5,156 nt of DNA, taken from the NCBI GenBank assembly GCA_902806375.1, contig CADCWK010000213.1, positions 1 through 5,156 of the forward strand, given 5' to 3'. The position numbers and the translations under genes were made by a program. Origin of the DNA: an uncultured Thermomicrobiales bacterium. Lineage in GTDB: Bacteria; Chloroflexota; Chloroflexia; Thermomicrobiales; UBA6265. Numbering within the stretch: the first letter of the stretch is position 1; every line of letters begins with the position of its first letter. Shown here in pieces: positions 4,983-5,156 of this stretch. The notes beneath the pieces are model-generated. The model was not told the DNA's origin and made no database searches. It saw only the letters and a list, made by a program, of their open reading frames with translations.

Positions 4983-5156
4983 ATGCGCCACCATCGACTC
5001 AGACCCGTGTCCCGAATCCTGCCCCGGATCGCCAGCGCCGGCCTCGTCCTCGGGCTGTCCATCGTGGCCTGGTCGGTACCGGTCGTCGCCCAGGAGGCAG
5101 GGCCGGGAACGCCCGTCCCGGCGGCGCTCGCCGATGCCTGCGCCGCGATCACGGCG
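4983..5156 (+). CDS. Secreted protein with Sec signal peptide, 5' part only
   Basis: The frame starting at this ATG is open to the window end, giving 58 residues of an incomplete protein. The N terminus is a textbook Sec signal peptide: a basic region with five Arg and two His residues (1-15), a hydrophobic core of about 17 residues (AGLVLGLSIVAW and onward, 19-34) and a likely signal peptidase I site after VVA at 36, just before QEAG. There is no twin-Arg motif and no Cys at the cleavage site, so neither Tat export nor lipoprotein processing is indicated. The mature start is Gly/Pro/Thr-rich (GPGTPVPAAL), a linker-like sequence common after signal peptides in some Chloroflexota, then a Cys-containing stretch (ADACAAI, 50-56). 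The functional domain lies beyond the window, so no activity can be named. It follows the small membrane-protein gene by 72 bases on the same strand. Confidence 0.82.
   Translation, partial: MRHHRLRPVSRILPRIASAGLVLGLSIVAWSVPVVAQEAGPGTPVPAALADACAAITA

Noticed and set aside
4497..4994. - strand frames opposite the small membrane-protein gene
   Set aside because: They are Gly/Arg/Ala-rich with no motif. The + strand frame has a clean membrane helix and continues the gene order.

Overview
The window is high-GC bacterial DNA that reads entirely on the + strand. It holds five complete genes and two genes cut by the window edges. Shine-Dalgarno-like AGGAG/AGAGG sites lie before most starts, and one start is GTG. 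The organism is most likely a free-living or metagenomic heterotroph. Chloroflexota (Thermomicrobia-like) is my best guess, because a Thr/Pro-rich stretch (GTPVP) right after a signal peptide and small Ala/Thr/Pro-tailed membrane proteins are common in that group. Actinobacteria cannot be excluded from sequence alone.

Layout. (1) Bases 2-448: the 3' end of a MalF-type inner-membrane permease of a carbohydrate ABC importer (CUT1 family). (2) 503-1429: its MalG-type partner permease, complete. A GC-rich hairpin without a T tract (1467-1497) follows and may end the transporter transcript. (3) 1532-2314: a classical short-chain dehydrogenase/reductase with an intact Ser-Tyr-Lys active site. (4) 2344-3147: a class I SAM-dependent methyltransferase. 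(5) 3213-4388: a SelA/DgaE-like PLP-dependent enzyme with its PLP lysine in place, probably a lyase acting on an amino- or acidic-sugar derivative rather than a true selenium transferase. (6) 4389-4565: a 177-base gap holding a long inverted repeat. (7) 4566-4910: a small single-pass membrane protein with a low-complexity tail. (8) 4983-5156: the start of a secreted protein with a clear Sec signal peptide, preceded by two back-to-back hairpins.

How the genes may work together. The permeases import a sugar or sugar-like solute; the solute-binding protein is probably upstream, outside the window. The SDR and SelA-like enzyme could then oxidise or reduce and eliminate ammonia or water from the imported compound. 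The methyltransferase between them is the unexpected member. The last two genes look like a separate envelope-related unit. No RNA genes, CRISPR arrays, insertion sequences or origins were seen. The substrate assignment is inference: no kinase, aldolase or regulator is visible.
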